Of a DNA stretch of 64,000 nt, positions 28,980 through 39,294 are shown piece after piece. Origin of the DNA: Nesterenkonia marinintestina (GTDB taxonomy: Bacteria; Actinomycetota; Actinomycetes; Actinomycetales; Micrococcaceae); assembly GCF_025420485.1 (NCBI RefSeq), contig NZ_JAOEFD010000010.1, forward strand, positions 37,262 to 101,261. Direction: 5' to 3'. The position numbers were made by a program, and so were the translations under genes. The stretch's first letter is position 1; each line of letters starts with the position of its first letter. The notes beneath the pieces are model-generated. The model saw only the letters and a list, made by a program, of their open reading frames with translations. It had not been told where the DNA came from and did no database searches.

Positions 28980-29815
28980 CGGTCCTGCGCTCCGGGGGCG
29001 CCGCCGTCCGACCCGTCGCGGTCGAGGTCCACCGACCCGGCGACGTCGTCGGCGGTCAGGGAACGCTGATAGATCTCCTCCACGGCGGCGTCGTCGGCCT
29101 CCTCCACCGGCGCGTCGAAGACGATGCGTCCGCCGCGCATCCCGATCACCCGATCCGCGTAGCGTCGGGCCATGTCGAGGTGGTGGAGGTTCACGATGGT
29201 GGTGATGCCCAGCTCGCGGTTGATCCGACGCAGATCCTGCAGGACCTGGTGCGCGGTGGGCGGGTCCAGCGAGGCCACCGGCTCATCGGCGAGCAGGACC
29301 TCCGGGTCCTGGGCCAGAGCACGCGCGATGGCCACCCGCTGCTGCTGGCCGCCCGAGAGGGTGGAGGCCCGCACGTACGCCTTCTCCACGATGCCCACCC
29401 GTTCCAAGGACTGGAACGCGATCTCGCGGTCCTCCGGCCGGTACCATCCGAGCAGGGAGCGCCAGGTGGGCGTCTGCGACGACCGCCCGACCAGTACGTT
29501 GTGCAGCACGCTGATCCGAGAGACCAGGTTGAAGGACTGGAAGATCATGCCCACCCGGGACCGCAGTCGGCGCAGCCGACGCCGCGAGTGCGGGTCCACC
29601 ACCTCGTCGCCCACGGTGAGGGTCCCCGACGTATACGGCACGAGACCGTTGACGGCGCGGAGGAGGGTGGACTTCCCGGCACCGGAGAGCCCCACGATGA
29701 CGATGAACTCACCGTCGTCGATACGCAGGTCGACATCGGCGAGCCCCCGGACGCCTCCCGGGTAGACGACGTCGACGGATTCGAAGCTGATCATCGCGGG
29801 ACGGGAGTCGGTCAC
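28976..29815 (-). CDS. phnC: Phosphonate-type ABC transporter ATPase
   Basis: 279 residues from a GTG at 29815 that overlaps the phnD stop (GTGA); an internal ATG at 29794 is the alternative start. Walker A is GLSGAGKST, Q-loop GMIFQSFNLVSRISVLHNVLVGR (PhnC-specific), signature LSGGQQQRVAIARAL, Walker B VLLADEPVASLDP and switch HHLD. It energises phosphonate, phosphite or phosphate-ester uptake. Confidence 0.94.
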   Translation of the reverse strand: MTDSRPAMISFESVDVVYPGGVRGLADVDLRIDDGEFIVIVGLSGAGKSTLLRAVNGLVPYTSGTLTVGDEVVDPHSRRRLRRLRSRVGMIFQSFNLVSRISVLHNVLVGRSSQTPTWRSLLGWYRPEDREIAFQSLERVGIVEKAYVRASTLSGGQQQRVAIARALAQDPEVLLADEPVASLDPPTAHQVLQDLRRINRELGITTIVNLHHLDMARRYADRVIGMRGGRIVFDAPVEEADDAAVEEIYQRSLTADDVAGSVDLDRDGSDGGAPGAQDR

Positions 29816-30822
29816 TCCTCGTCGTCGCCGAAGTTCGCGGCGACCTCGCGGGCGGCGTCGAGGGCGTCGGTGTCCGCCTCGACGAGGTCCTCGATGTTGT
29901 AGACCTCGTCCAGCGCGTCGAGCCCCTCGTCGGACTCGGTGAGGGCGAGGAAGCCGTCGGTGACCTGCTCCTGCTCCTCCTCGGAGAGGTCCGAGGAGAC
30001 GACGATGCCGTCGTTGGGGATGTTCTCGGAGTAGGCGAAGACCACGACCTCCTCGCCGACGTCCGGCTCCTCCTCCACCACGTCGGTGCGGGCGTCGTCG
30101 AAGCTCACGCCGAGGGAGATCTCTCCGTTGTAGACGTTGAGCACGGAGTTGGGGTGGCCGCCGGCGAACTGGGCGTCGAGGTCGGTCATCGGGTCGAGGT
30201 CGGCGACCTGCTCGAGCTGGGTGGCGGGGTAGTAGTACCCGGAGGCCGAGCCCTCGTCGACGAAGGAGATCGTGGCCCCGGACTCGATCTGCTCCAGGGC
30301 GTCCTCGCCGACGGGACCGTCCTCGGCCTCGTCGGTGCCGTTGCAGAAGAGGAACGTGTTCCCGTCGTCGTCCTCCTCCTCGACCGGCTCGTCCGTGCAG
30401 TAGGTGTCGGGGTCGTTGGTGAACCACTGGGTGACATAGGTGTCGGATCCGAAGCGGACCGACTGCAGGATCGGCTCGGCGTCGGCCTGGTCGACGGCCT
30501 GCACCAGGGCCACGGGACCGAACATGCCGATGTCGGCCTGCCCGGTCTGCATGGCGGTGATCAGCCCCGAGTAGTTGTCGGTGATGTACGGCTCGATCTC
30601 GCGGTCCATCTCTTCGCTGAGACGCTCGGCGAGCACGTCGGCGTCCTCGACCAGGGCGTCGGCGTCCTGCGAGGGCACCAGCCCCAGGACCAGCGCCTCC
30701 TCGGAGCCCTCGTCGCCGTCTCCCTCGTCCCCGTCGCCGTCGGCGTCGTCGGTCACGCAGGCGGTCAGTCCGAGCGTCAGAACTCCGGCCAGTGCGAACA
30801 GCGACTTCTTCGGGTGGTGCAT
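29812..30822 (-). CDS. phnD: Phosphonate-type substrate-binding lipoprotein
   Basis: 336 residues. The signal peptide has lipobox LTAC (Cys near 22), followed by an acidic linker. The PhnD fold is seen in LVLGLVPSQDADAL, TAMQTGQADIGMFGPVALVQA and IEPYITDNYSGLI. It is the first gene of phnDCEE. No C-P lyase or phosphonatase genes are adjacent, so the ligand (phosphonate, phosphite, hypophosphite or another oxyanion) is open. Confidence 0.93.
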   Translation of the reverse strand: MHHPKKSLFALAGVLTLGLTACVTDDADGDGDEGDGDEGSEEALVLGLVPSQDADALVEDADVLAERLSEEMDREIEPYITDNYSGLITAMQTGQADIGMFGPVALVQAVDQADAEPILQSVRFGSDTYVTQWFTNDPDTYCTDEPVEEEDDDGNTFLFCNGTDEAEDGPVGEDALEQIESGATISFVDEGSASGYYYPATQLEQVADLDPMTDLDAQFAGGHPNSVLNVYNGEISLGVSFDDARTDVVEEEPDVGEEVVVFAYSENIPNDGIVVSSDLSEEEQEQVTDGFLALTESDEGLDALDEVYNIEDLVEADTDALDAAREVAANFGDDEE

Positions 30823-30969
30823 GATGGTCCCCTCTTCAGCGGTGCGTCGTCGTCAGGTGAATGCCCTCAGGTATGTGTCCTCGCCACGCTAGCTGCAGGT
30901 GCATCGTGCAACAACAGGTACAGGACCGATTCTCCGATCGGTCACGGAGAGTTCACTCGGAGACGGGTC

Positions 30970-31704
30970 TCACCGGGCCGCCGCCCAGGCGCTGAGGTGC
31001 GGGGCCGCCTCCTCCAGGCTCCGCACCCGATGCGTGGGCTCGCCGACGCCGGTGCCGCGGTGATCGATCAGCACCGTGGTGCCGCCCCGCGCGGCGACCG
31101 GGGCGCAGTCGTTGGCCCAGATGTCGCCGATCGAGAGCACCGGAGCATCCTCGGGGACCCCGGTCAGTGCGCGGGCGCGATCCAGTGCTGCGGACATCCC
31201 GCGCGGCTTGCCCGCGTCGTTGACGATCCCGTGGAAGGCCCCGGTGAGGCCGAGCGCCTCGAGCCAGGGGGCGAACCCCTCGGCGGGGGCGTTGGTCGCC
31301 AGCACCACGGCGGCGCGGCGCGCGAGCCGGTCGAGCAGTCCGACGGCGCCGTCCGGAGCGTGGACGTCCGTGGCGTCGAGGCCTCGGGACAGCAGCCGAC
31401 GACGTCCGGCGCGGAAGGCCTCGCCGCACTCGTCTCCGGAGAGCCCTGCGGTCAGTCCGAGGGCCTGGACCAGCTGGTATCCGTCCTGGGGAGGCGCCAC
31501 GTCGCCGGCCGTCCGCAGTCGCGGCACGTCGAGGTCTCCGGAGCGCATGGCCTCGGCCGCAGTCCGGGCGACGTCGGGGCCCTCGACGCCGCGGGCGGCC
31601 AGCAGCGCGTCGACCCGGTCGGCGTAGGCGAGCACGGGGTCGTCGCCGAGGCAGAGCGTACCGTCGAAGTCGAAGATCATGAGTCTGGCGGCCACGGCTC
31701 CCAC
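30970..31704 (-). CDS. HAD-superfamily hydrolase
   Basis: 244 residues from the GTG at 31704, chosen because GGAGG stands eight nt upstream; a start at the ATG of MIFDFDG (31680) is possible. Motif I is FDFDGTLC, motif II VLATNAPAEG, motif III Lys in NDAGKPRG and motif IV LSIGDIWANDCAPV. It is a phosphatase of unknown substrate. It lies upstream of and in the same direction as phnD with a 147-bp gap, so it may or may not belong to the transporter; I do not call it a phosphonatase. Confidence 0.85.
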   Translation of the reverse strand: MGAVAARLMIFDFDGTLCLGDDPVLAYADRVDALLAARGVEGPDVARTAAEAMRSGDLDVPRLRTAGDVAPPQDGYQLVQALGLTAGLSGDECGEAFRAGRRRLLSRGLDATDVHAPDGAVGLLDRLARRAAVVLATNAPAEGFAPWLEALGLTGAFHGIVNDAGKPRGMSAALDRARALTGVPEDAPVLSIGDIWANDCAPVAARGGTTVLIDHRGTGVGEPTHRVRSLEEAAPHLSAWAAAR

Positions 31705-31835
31705 GCTACCGACCTCCGCTCTCCGGCCGCGAGCGGACCCTAGGCAGGGGGATGGACCCGTCCTAGAATCGGGCTGACCGGCGATGCCGCATGAGCTGCG
31801 GCGGGGTTCGGGGATGACACGACCGAGGAGACACC

Positions 31836-32636
31836 ATGCCGGAGACACCACGCCACGGCGCCCCGATCTGGGTGGACCTGACCGTCCAGGACCTGGAGGC
31901 GACCACCCGCTTCTACGCCGAGGTCTTCGGCTGGGAGTTCACCGACACCGGACCCCAGTTCGGCCACTACCACCGGATCACCAGGGACGGGCACGAGGTG
32001 GGCGGCCTTATGCGGGCCATGACGCAGGAGGGCGAGCCCCTGGAGGCGCCCACGGTGTGGACCGTCTACCTCGAGACCACCGACATCGAGGAGACCGTGC
32101 GCCGCGCAGAAGAGGCCGGAGGCCAGGTCATGGTGCCGGCGATGCCCGTGCACGACATGGGTTCGATGGCCGTGCTCATCGACCCGGCCGGCGCCGTCGT
32201 CGGGGTGTGGCAGCGCGGGACCTTCGACGGCTTCGACCTGCCGCTGACCGCCGGCACGCCGGTGTGGTTCGAATCGATGTCGGTGAACTTCGACGCCGCC
32301 CTGGACTTCTACCGGGACGTGTTCGACTGGGAGCCCGCCTACATGGCCGAGGACGGCACCGTGGTGGGCGAACCGGAGGACGGGGTCCGCTACCCGTACG
32401 TGACCGCGGGCGCCGGCGACGAGGCCGTCGCCGGCCTGTGCGATGCGAAGGAGTGGTTCGACCACTCCCAGTGGCGCTGGTACGTCAGCGTGGAGGACGC
32501 CGACGCGACCGTCGCGGCCATCCTCGCCCGGGGCGGCACCGTGCTCGACGGGCCGATGGACTCACCCTTCGGCCGCGTGGCGACCGTGGCCGACCCCGAG
32601 GGCGCCTCCTTCCAGATCAACCAGCCGCCGGCCTGA
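31836..32636 (+). CDS. Tandem VOC-domain protein (glyoxalase-like)
   Basis: 266 residues with two VOC domains, each starting with a WVDLTVQDLEATTRFYAEVFGWEF-like strand-helix unit (residue ~9) and WFESMSVNFDAALDFYRDVFDWE (residue ~145). This is the arrangement of CFP30B/27-kDa-antigen-like proteins in actinobacteria. GGAG precedes the ATG. Activity is unknown. The gene ends inside the 3' end of the convergent P-type ATPase gene (20 bp). Confidence 0.88.
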   Translation: MPETPRHGAPIWVDLTVQDLEATTRFYAEVFGWEFTDTGPQFGHYHRITRDGHEVGGLMRAMTQEGEPLEAPTVWTVYLETTDIEETVRRAEEAGGQVMVPAMPVHDMGSMAVLIDPAGAVVGVWQRGTFDGFDLPLTAGTPVWFESMSVNFDAALDFYRDVFDWEPAYMAEDGTVVGEPEDGVRYPYVTAGAGDEAVAGLCDAKEWFDHSQWRWYVSVEDADATVAAILARGGTVLDGPMDSPFGRVATVADPEGASFQINQPPA

Positions 32637-35436
32637 CGCTCTCATCGTGAGACCGATCCGCGCGATCGGCCGACGGGGTGCGGCGGTAGAGCAGGACTTT
32701 GAGCAGCTCGGCGAACACGAAGACCGTCGCACCGGCTCCCACGGTGATCGACAGGTAGGACGGGCTCAGCGTGGTCGTGTCGAAGACCGCATGCAGGGGC
32801 GGGGCAAAGATGAACGCGACCTGCAGCACGGTGAGCACCGCGACCATCACCCAGGCCACGCCGTTGCGCAGCAGCACCGACGGCCGCAGGCTCACAGCCT
32901 CCAATGACTTCACATTGAACAGGTAGAACACCTGGCAGACCACCAGCACCGTGGTGGCCAGCGTCCGCGCGGTCTCGAGGTCGTCGCCGACGTCGATGCG
33001 CCAGCGGAACACTGCGACGGTCACCGCCGCGATCATCAGCGAGACCGACGCGATCTGGATGATGTGTCGGGCGCCGACGATCCCCCGGTCGGGATCTCGA
33101 GGAGGACGCCGCATGATGCCGTCCTCTGCAGGTTCGAACGCGAACGCGAAGGCCAGAGTGACCGCAGTGACCATGTTGACCCACAGCACCTGCAGCGGCG
33201 TCAGCGGCAGCGTCCATCCCATCATCACCGCCGCCAGCACCACCGCAGCCTGCCCACCGTTGGTCGGCAGGAGGAAGACCAGGGCCTTGCGCAGATTGTC
33301 GTAGATGCGGCGACCCTCCTCCACAGCGATCTCTATGGTGGTGAAGTCATCGTCGGCGAGCACGATCTCCGCGGAGTCCTTCGTCACCTCGGTGCCCTTG
33401 ACGCCCATCGCCACGCCGACGTCGGCGCGGCGCAGCGCGGGGGCATCGTTCACCCCGTCCCCGGTCATCGCCACCACATGGCCCTCGGACTGCAGCGCCC
33501 TCACCAGGCGGAGCTTGTGCTCCGGGGAGGTCCGGGCGAAGACGTGGTGGTCCTGGGCGAGCTCGCGCAGCCGCTCGTCATCGGCCTCCTCCAGCTCATG
33601 GCCGGCGACGGCTCCGGCGCCCTCATCGATGCCCATCTGGGCGGCGATGGCGGTCGCGGTGCCCGCATGGTCGCCGGTGATCATCTTCACCCGGATGCCG
33701 GCCTCGCGGCAGACCCGCACCGCCTCGACCGCCTCCTCCCGCGGCGGGTCCACGATCCCGACGACGCCGAGGAACACCAGCTCCTCGCCCAAGTCGTCGA
33801 CGGTCAACGACTCGGAGTGCTCCTCCCGGGCCGGGCGCTCGGCGGCGGCCAGCACGCGCAGGCCCTCGCCGGAGAGCCTCCCTATCAGCCGCTCCCACCG
33901 CTCTCGGTCCAGCCGCTCCACCGATCCGCCGGCGCCGAACTCTCCCCCGGAGCGGTCGAGGAGCCGGTCCGGAGCCCCCTTGACCAACACCCGAGCTGAG
34001 CCGCCTCCCGCACCGTCGATCCCGACCGGATCGCCCTCGGAGAACTCAGCGGTGACGGCCATAAGTTTGTTCTCGGAGCTGAAGGGGAGCACGGCGAGGC
34101 GGCGTGCCGCGGAGTCCTCGAATCCGAGCTTGCCGGCCAGGGACTTCAGCGCCCCTTCGGTGGGCTCGCCGCTGATGCCCCAGCCGGTCTCGCCCCGCAC
34201 CAGATCGGTGTCGTTGGCCAGGGCCATCGCCCGCACCAGTCGGTGCAGGCCGAGGTGCTCCAGGCCGACCTGCTCGCCGTCGCGGGTGACCTCCCCGTCG
34301 GGGGTGTAGCCGGTGCCCGACACCTCGAACTCCTCACCTCCGACGACCACGCGCTCTGCGGTCATCTCGTTCTTGGTGAGCGTGCCGGTCTTGTCGGAGC
34401 AGATCGTGGTCACGCTGCCGAGGGTCTGGACCGCCGGCAGTCGTCGGGTGACCGCGCTGCGCCGGGCCATGGTCTGCACGCCGAGGGCCAGGGTGATGGT
34501 GATCAGGGCGGGCAGGCCTTCGGGGATCGCTGCGACGGCGAAGCCGGCGGCGGCCTGCAGCAGCTCAGGAAGGGGGGTCCCGTGGGCCGCCCAGCCGATG
34601 AGCACGAGCAGCACGGTGAGGATCAGCACCCCGAGCGAGAGCGCCTTGCCGAAGGCGGCGATCTGCCGGGTGAGCGGAGTCTCGAGGGTCTCCACCTCGG
34701 ACATCATCGTGCTGATCCGGCCGATCTCAGTGTGCTCACCGGTGCCGACGACCACTCCGAGCGCAGTGCCGGAGGTCAGCATGGTGCCCGAGAAGACCAT
34801 CGAGGTGCGGTCGCCGATCACCGCACCCGTCTCCACGGGGGCGGCGGACTTCTCGGCGGGCACGGACTCTCCGGTGAGCGCAGACTCCTCGACGGCGAGG
34901 TCAGCGGTCTGCAGCAGACGCAGATCGGCGGGGACGCGGGCCCCGGAGCTGAGGCGGACGACGTCTCCGGGAATCAGCTCCTCGGCGTCGACCGAGGTCC
35001 AGGACCCGTCCCGACGGACGTCGGCGCTTGGGGAGAGCATCTCCCTGATGCCCTCGAGGGCCCGCTCGGCCCGACCCTCCTGGAGGAATCCGACCAGCGC
35101 GTTGATGACCACCACCAGCAGGATGACGATCGTGTCGGCCCAGTGCTGCAGCACCGCGGTGAGGCCGGCCGCACCGAGGAGCACGTAGATCAGGACGTCG
35201 TGGAAGTGTCGGACGAACCGGAGGACCGCGGAGTCCCGCTCCGGCTCCGGAAGCCTGTTGGGGCCGAACGCCTCACGACGGGAGGCGACCTCAGCGCCGC
35301 TCAGTCCCTGCTCGGCGTCGACCTCGAGGCGCGTGAGCACCTCCTCGTCGGACAGGCTGTGCGCCGCGTCGAGCCGCCCCTCCCTGCTCGGGCCGATGCC
35401 CTCGTCGGGGACGGTGGTCTCCGAGATGCCGGTCAT
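32617..35436 (-). CDS. P2-type cation-transporting ATPase
   Basis: 939 residues. Cation-ATPase N-terminal domain, actuator motif ESALTGESVPAEKS, TM4 VAAIPEGLPALITI, phosphorylation site CSDKTGTLTKNEMT, hinge MTGDGVNDAPALRRADVG, and a C-terminal four-TM domain. Overall it resembles SERCA/PacL, but the ion-site residues differ: TM5 reads NGGQ where SERCA has NVGE, and TM6 reads NMVTAVTL where SERCA has NLVTDGLP, so the key Asp is Ala. Calcium specificity is therefore doubtful; Mg2+, Mn2+, Na+ or K+ are possible. Confidence 0.93.
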   Translation of the reverse strand: MTGISETTVPDEGIGPSREGRLDAAHSLSDEEVLTRLEVDAEQGLSGAEVASRREAFGPNRLPEPERDSAVLRFVRHFHDVLIYVLLGAAGLTAVLQHWADTIVILLVVVINALVGFLQEGRAERALEGIREMLSPSADVRRDGSWTSVDAEELIPGDVVRLSSGARVPADLRLLQTADLAVEESALTGESVPAEKSAAPVETGAVIGDRTSMVFSGTMLTSGTALGVVVGTGEHTEIGRISTMMSEVETLETPLTRQIAAFGKALSLGVLILTVLLVLIGWAAHGTPLPELLQAAAGFAVAAIPEGLPALITITLALGVQTMARRSAVTRRLPAVQTLGSVTTICSDKTGTLTKNEMTAERVVVGGEEFEVSGTGYTPDGEVTRDGEQVGLEHLGLHRLVRAMALANDTDLVRGETGWGISGEPTEGALKSLAGKLGFEDSAARRLAVLPFSSENKLMAVTAEFSEGDPVGIDGAGGGSARVLVKGAPDRLLDRSGGEFGAGGSVERLDRERWERLIGRLSGEGLRVLAAAERPAREEHSESLTVDDLGEELVFLGVVGIVDPPREEAVEAVRVCREAGIRVKMITGDHAGTATAIAAQMGIDEGAGAVAGHELEEADDERLRELAQDHHVFARTSPEHKLRLVRALQSEGHVVAMTGDGVNDAPALRRADVGVAMGVKGTEVTKDSAEIVLADDDFTTIEIAVEEGRRIYDNLRKALVFLLPTNGGQAAVVLAAVMMGWTLPLTPLQVLWVNMVTAVTLAFAFAFEPAEDGIMRRPPRDPDRGIVGARHIIQIASVSLMIAAVTVAVFRWRIDVGDDLETARTLATTVLVVCQVFYLFNVKSLEAVSLRPSVLLRNGVAWVMVAVLTVLQVAFIFAPPLHAVFDTTTLSPSYLSITVGAGATVFVFAELLKVLLYRRTPSADRADRSHDESVRPAAG

Positions 35437-35584
35437 CGCTGCCCCTCGTGGCTAGGTGTCCTCCCGCCTACGATCCTATGGACTCCCGATGAACAGGGGT
35501 ATCGACTGCGTCACGTCTCGTCACGCCTCGCCCGCACCTGCCGGTGCACACTCCCGGCGGCGCCGTCCTGCTGGGTGGGGCGCC

Positions 35585-36607
<1,023 letters not shown>

Positions 36608-36658
36608 CTCAGGCTCCTTGACGTCGACTCAGACTGGGTTGGCTGTCCACCGACAATC

Positions 36659-37960
36659 CTAACCGGCGCCCGCCTGCGCGGTCGTGGGTCGGCCCGCCCG
36701 CCCCGGGCCGGTGAGGACCCGGTTCAGCACCGCGGCCGCGGTCACCACGCAGGCCGCGCCGATCGGGATCACGATCGCTCCGGCGCTGCCGAAGGCTTCG
36801 GCGATCTGCCCGGTCGTGGCGGCCGCCGCGGACTGCCCGACGACGACGGAGGTGCTGGCCATCGTCATCACGGTCGCCGAACGCCCGTCAGGGGTCCGGC
36901 GGGCTGCGAAGCTGAACACGGTGACCATGGTGGGTCCGACTCCGACCCCCTGCAGGAGCAGCATCGCGATGATGCCCGGCAGCGTCTCGACCACGGAGAG
37001 TCCCACGGAGCCGACGAGCAGGATCGTTGCGAAGACCACCCACCGGTCCCGCAGGGCGAACCGCTCGGGGAGCAGCGCCACACCCAGGGCGCAGATCGCC
37101 GAGCCGACGCCCATCGCCCCGTAGAGCAGGCCGGCCCGCTCGGCGTGACCGGCGTCGCCGAGGACGGAGGTCAGCGAGGTCAGCACGGACCCGAAGACCA
37201 TGCCCACGCCGAGCACCCCGGCGAAGACCACCAGCAGGCGCGGAGCGAACAGCGCCGCCGCGGGGGCGACCACGGATCCGGCCCCGGTGGAGTTCGGCGT
37301 CTCCGACCAGCTGGGGTGCACGGCGAACCAGGTGAGGAAGACGACCGTCATCACCGCCGCCCCGATGATGGGGGCGGCCGGGTGCATGGTGGTGGCCAGC
37401 AAACCCACGATCATGGGGCCGAAGACGAAGGTGAGCTCGTCGGCGGCGGACTCATAGGCCATCGTCGAGTTCACCGTGCGCACGTGCCGGTGCTTCGGCA
37501 GGCGGGTGGAGATGATCCCGACCAGCCGGCTGCGGGACAGCGGGGGCACCTGCGGGGCGGTGGCTCCGACGGCGACGCCGGAGACCAGCACCGCCCAGCC
37601 GGGCAGATCCGAGTAGACGACGAGCGTGAGGGTCAACAGGGTCAGGCTGGAGGCCGCCCCGGCGACGAGCAGCACCGGCCGCTGGCCGAAGCGGTCGGCG
37701 GCCGCACCGATGAGCGGGCCGCACAGGGCGGTGCCGAGTCCGACCATCGCCGAGGTGAGCCCGCCCAGGGACATGGAGCCGCGGGCTGAGACGACGATGG
37801 TGAGCACGCCGACGACCATCATCGCGTACGGGAATCGGGCGATCAGCGCGACCGGGAAGTACGTGGGACCGGCGACGCCCAGCAGCGAGGGACCGTCGTC
37901 GTCGCGGGGGATCTGGGGCTGGTCGGGCGTCTGGTCGGGCGTCTGGTCGGCTCCGGTCAC
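36659..37960 (-). CDS. MFS transporter
   Basis: 433 residues with 12 hydrophobic segments, the GAAADRFGQRPVLLVAG loop between TM2 and TM3, and a hydrophilic N-terminus of short Thr-Pro-Asp-Gln repeats. Substrate unknown; the layout resembles actinobacterial drug-efflux MFS proteins. Its ATG overlaps the stop of the NIF3-like gene by 4 bp. Confidence 0.88.
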   Translation of the reverse strand: MTGADQTPDQTPDQPQIPRDDDGPSLLGVAGPTYFPVALIARFPYAMMVVGVLTIVVSARGSMSLGGLTSAMVGLGTALCGPLIGAAADRFGQRPVLLVAGAASSLTLLTLTLVVYSDLPGWAVLVSGVAVGATAPQVPPLSRSRLVGIISTRLPKHRHVRTVNSTMAYESAADELTFVFGPMIVGLLATTMHPAAPIIGAAVMTVVFLTWFAVHPSWSETPNSTGAGSVVAPAAALFAPRLLVVFAGVLGVGMVFGSVLTSLTSVLGDAGHAERAGLLYGAMGVGSAICALGVALLPERFALRDRWVVFATILLVGSVGLSVVETLPGIIAMLLLQGVGVGPTMVTVFSFAARRTPDGRSATVMTMASTSVVVGQSAAAATTGQIAEAFGSAGAIVIPIGAACVVTAAAVLNRVLTGPGRAGRPTTAQAGAG

Positions 37961-38298
37961 GGCAGTTCGGCGGCGCTGAGCACGGGGATGACGTGGTGGG
38001 CCGGCTCCTCATAGGGGTGGGCGTCGACCATGGCTCGCAGGATGCCGCGGGCCTCGGCCCGCGGGGCGACGACCTCGATCCGGTCCTCCGGCACGACCTC
38101 CTCCACGCCGATGCCGCCGATCGTGGGGTTCGCACCCTCGACGGGGGTGAATCGGCCGTGGCCCGAGGTGGACCAGGAGCAGCCCCGGTAGTCGCCGATC
38201 GCGCCGGCCCCGGCCTCGGCCAGGGCGGCGCGCACGGCGTCGGCGTCGCTGTGCGGGACGTAGACGACGATGACGACGATCTCGGTCTCTGGACTCAT
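37957..38298 (-). CDS. NIF3/YqfO insert-domain-like protein
   Basis: 113 residues. The whole protein matches the PII/CutA-like insert domain of YqfO/NIF3 proteins: VYVPHSDADAVRAALAEAGAG, GDYRGCSWSTSGHGRFTPVEGANPTIG and the C-terminal HPYEEPAHHV. It stands alone without the metal-binding NIF3 halves. Function unknown, possibly small-ligand sensing. Cotranscribed with the MFS transporter. Confidence 0.85.
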   Translation of the reverse strand: MSPETEIVVIVVYVPHSDADAVRAALAEAGAGAIGDYRGCSWSTSGHGRFTPVEGANPTIGGIGVEEVVPEDRIEVVAPRAEARGILRAMVDAHPYEEPAHHVIPVLSAAELP

Positions 38299-38321
38299 GG
38301 CTCCACCGTATCCGGCTCGGC

Positions 38322-38735
38322 TCAGCAGCTGGTGTCCTCGGACTCCCAGCCGATGCGGATGAGCTCTCGCAGCACCTCGAGGTCGACGTCCTCAGGCTTG
38401 TTGACGTAGGTGCAGGAGGCGCCGCGGCGGTGCTTGCCCAGCCGCTCCCACAGCTCCGGGGCGGCCTCGGTCGGCGGGAGCCCGTAGAGGGAGAGTGCGG
38501 CCTTCCGCGGACTGAATCCGGAGCGGAAGAAGGTGCCCGACCAGCCGGAGTCATACGTGTAGTCGTAGCTGCCGAAGCCGATCATGGTCGGGCCCCACAT
38601 CACCGGCTCCTCTCCGGTGACCTCGCGCCAGATCTCCATGAGCAGACGGCCGTGCGCCCGACGCCGGACCACCGGCAGGGTGTCCACGAACTCGTAGGGG
38701 TCCTGATCGGTGGGGCGGGTGCCGACGTCGCTCAT
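38322..38735 (-). CDS. DUF1801 family protein
   Basis: 137 residues from the ATG of MSDVGTRPT; a longer form beginning at 38771 is possible and neither start has a strong ribosome binding site. Contains LLMEIWREVTGEEPVMWGPTMIGFG and CTYVNKPEDVDLEVLRELI, the conserved core of the DUF1801/YdhG group. Biochemical role unknown. Confidence 0.82.
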   Translation of the reverse strand: MSDVGTRPTDQDPYEFVDTLPVVRRRAHGRLLMEIWREVTGEEPVMWGPTMIGFGSYDYTYDSGWSGTFFRSGFSPRKAALSLYGLPPTEAAPELWERLGKHRRGASCTYVNKPEDVDLEVLRELIRIGWESEDTSC

Positions 38736-38793
38736 GGGGTCATCATCCCCCGTCGGACGACCGCCTGTCACCGGTCCGGCCTAAGCTGAGTCC

Positions 38794-39294
38794 ATGAGCA
38801 CCCGCCAGAGCCCGGGAGGCACGCCCCGACTCCGCGCCGAGGTGCCTCTGCGCTGGGGAGACATGGACGCATACGGGCACGTCAACAACGTGGAGGTGCT
38901 GCGGATCCTCGAAGAGGCCCGCGTCCGGACCTTCGGGTCCCCGGCCCATACGGGGGCACCGGTCGGGCGGCCGCAGGTGCCGCTGTTCAGCGACCTGCCC
39001 GACGGGGCCCAGGCGCTGGTGGTCGAACATCGGATCCGGTACCTGGCCGTGCTCGAGTATCGGGACGTCCCCGCCACGGTCCACGTCTGGGTCTCGGCGC
39101 TGAAGGGCGCCGGAGTGACCCTGGCCTACGAGGTCCTCGACGGCCACGACGGCTCCCGCCGGGTGATCGCCGAGACCCAGCTGGCCTTCCTGCACGAGCC
39201 CACCGGTCGGCTCATGCGGCTGACCGCCGACCAGCGGGAGGCGCTGGCCGCCTACCGCGGCGAGTCCCCCTTCGACGCGGGGGCTCGGCGATGA
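38794..39294 (+). CDS. Hotdog-fold acyl-CoA thioesterase
   Basis: 166 residues, 4HBT family: VPLRWGDMDAYGHVNNVEVLRILEEAR near residue 15 carries the active-site Asp and helix; RIRYLAVLEYRDVPATVHVWV is the central strand pair. It likely hydrolyses short acyl-CoA thioesters. It overlaps the following P1B ATPase gene by 4 bp. Confidence 0.88.
   Translation: MSTRQSPGGTPRLRAEVPLRWGDMDAYGHVNNVEVLRILEEARVRTFGSPAHTGAPVGRPQVPLFSDLPDGAQALVVEHRIRYLAVLEYRDVPATVHVWVSALKGAGVTLAYEVLDGHDGSRRVIAETQLAFLHEPTGRLMRLTADQREALAAYRGESPFDAGARR

Noticed and set aside
30970..31704. HAD protein as phosphonoacetaldehyde hydrolase of the phn operon
   Set aside because: Generic HAD motifs only, a 147-bp gap to phnD, and no transaminase partner; naming it would be a guess.
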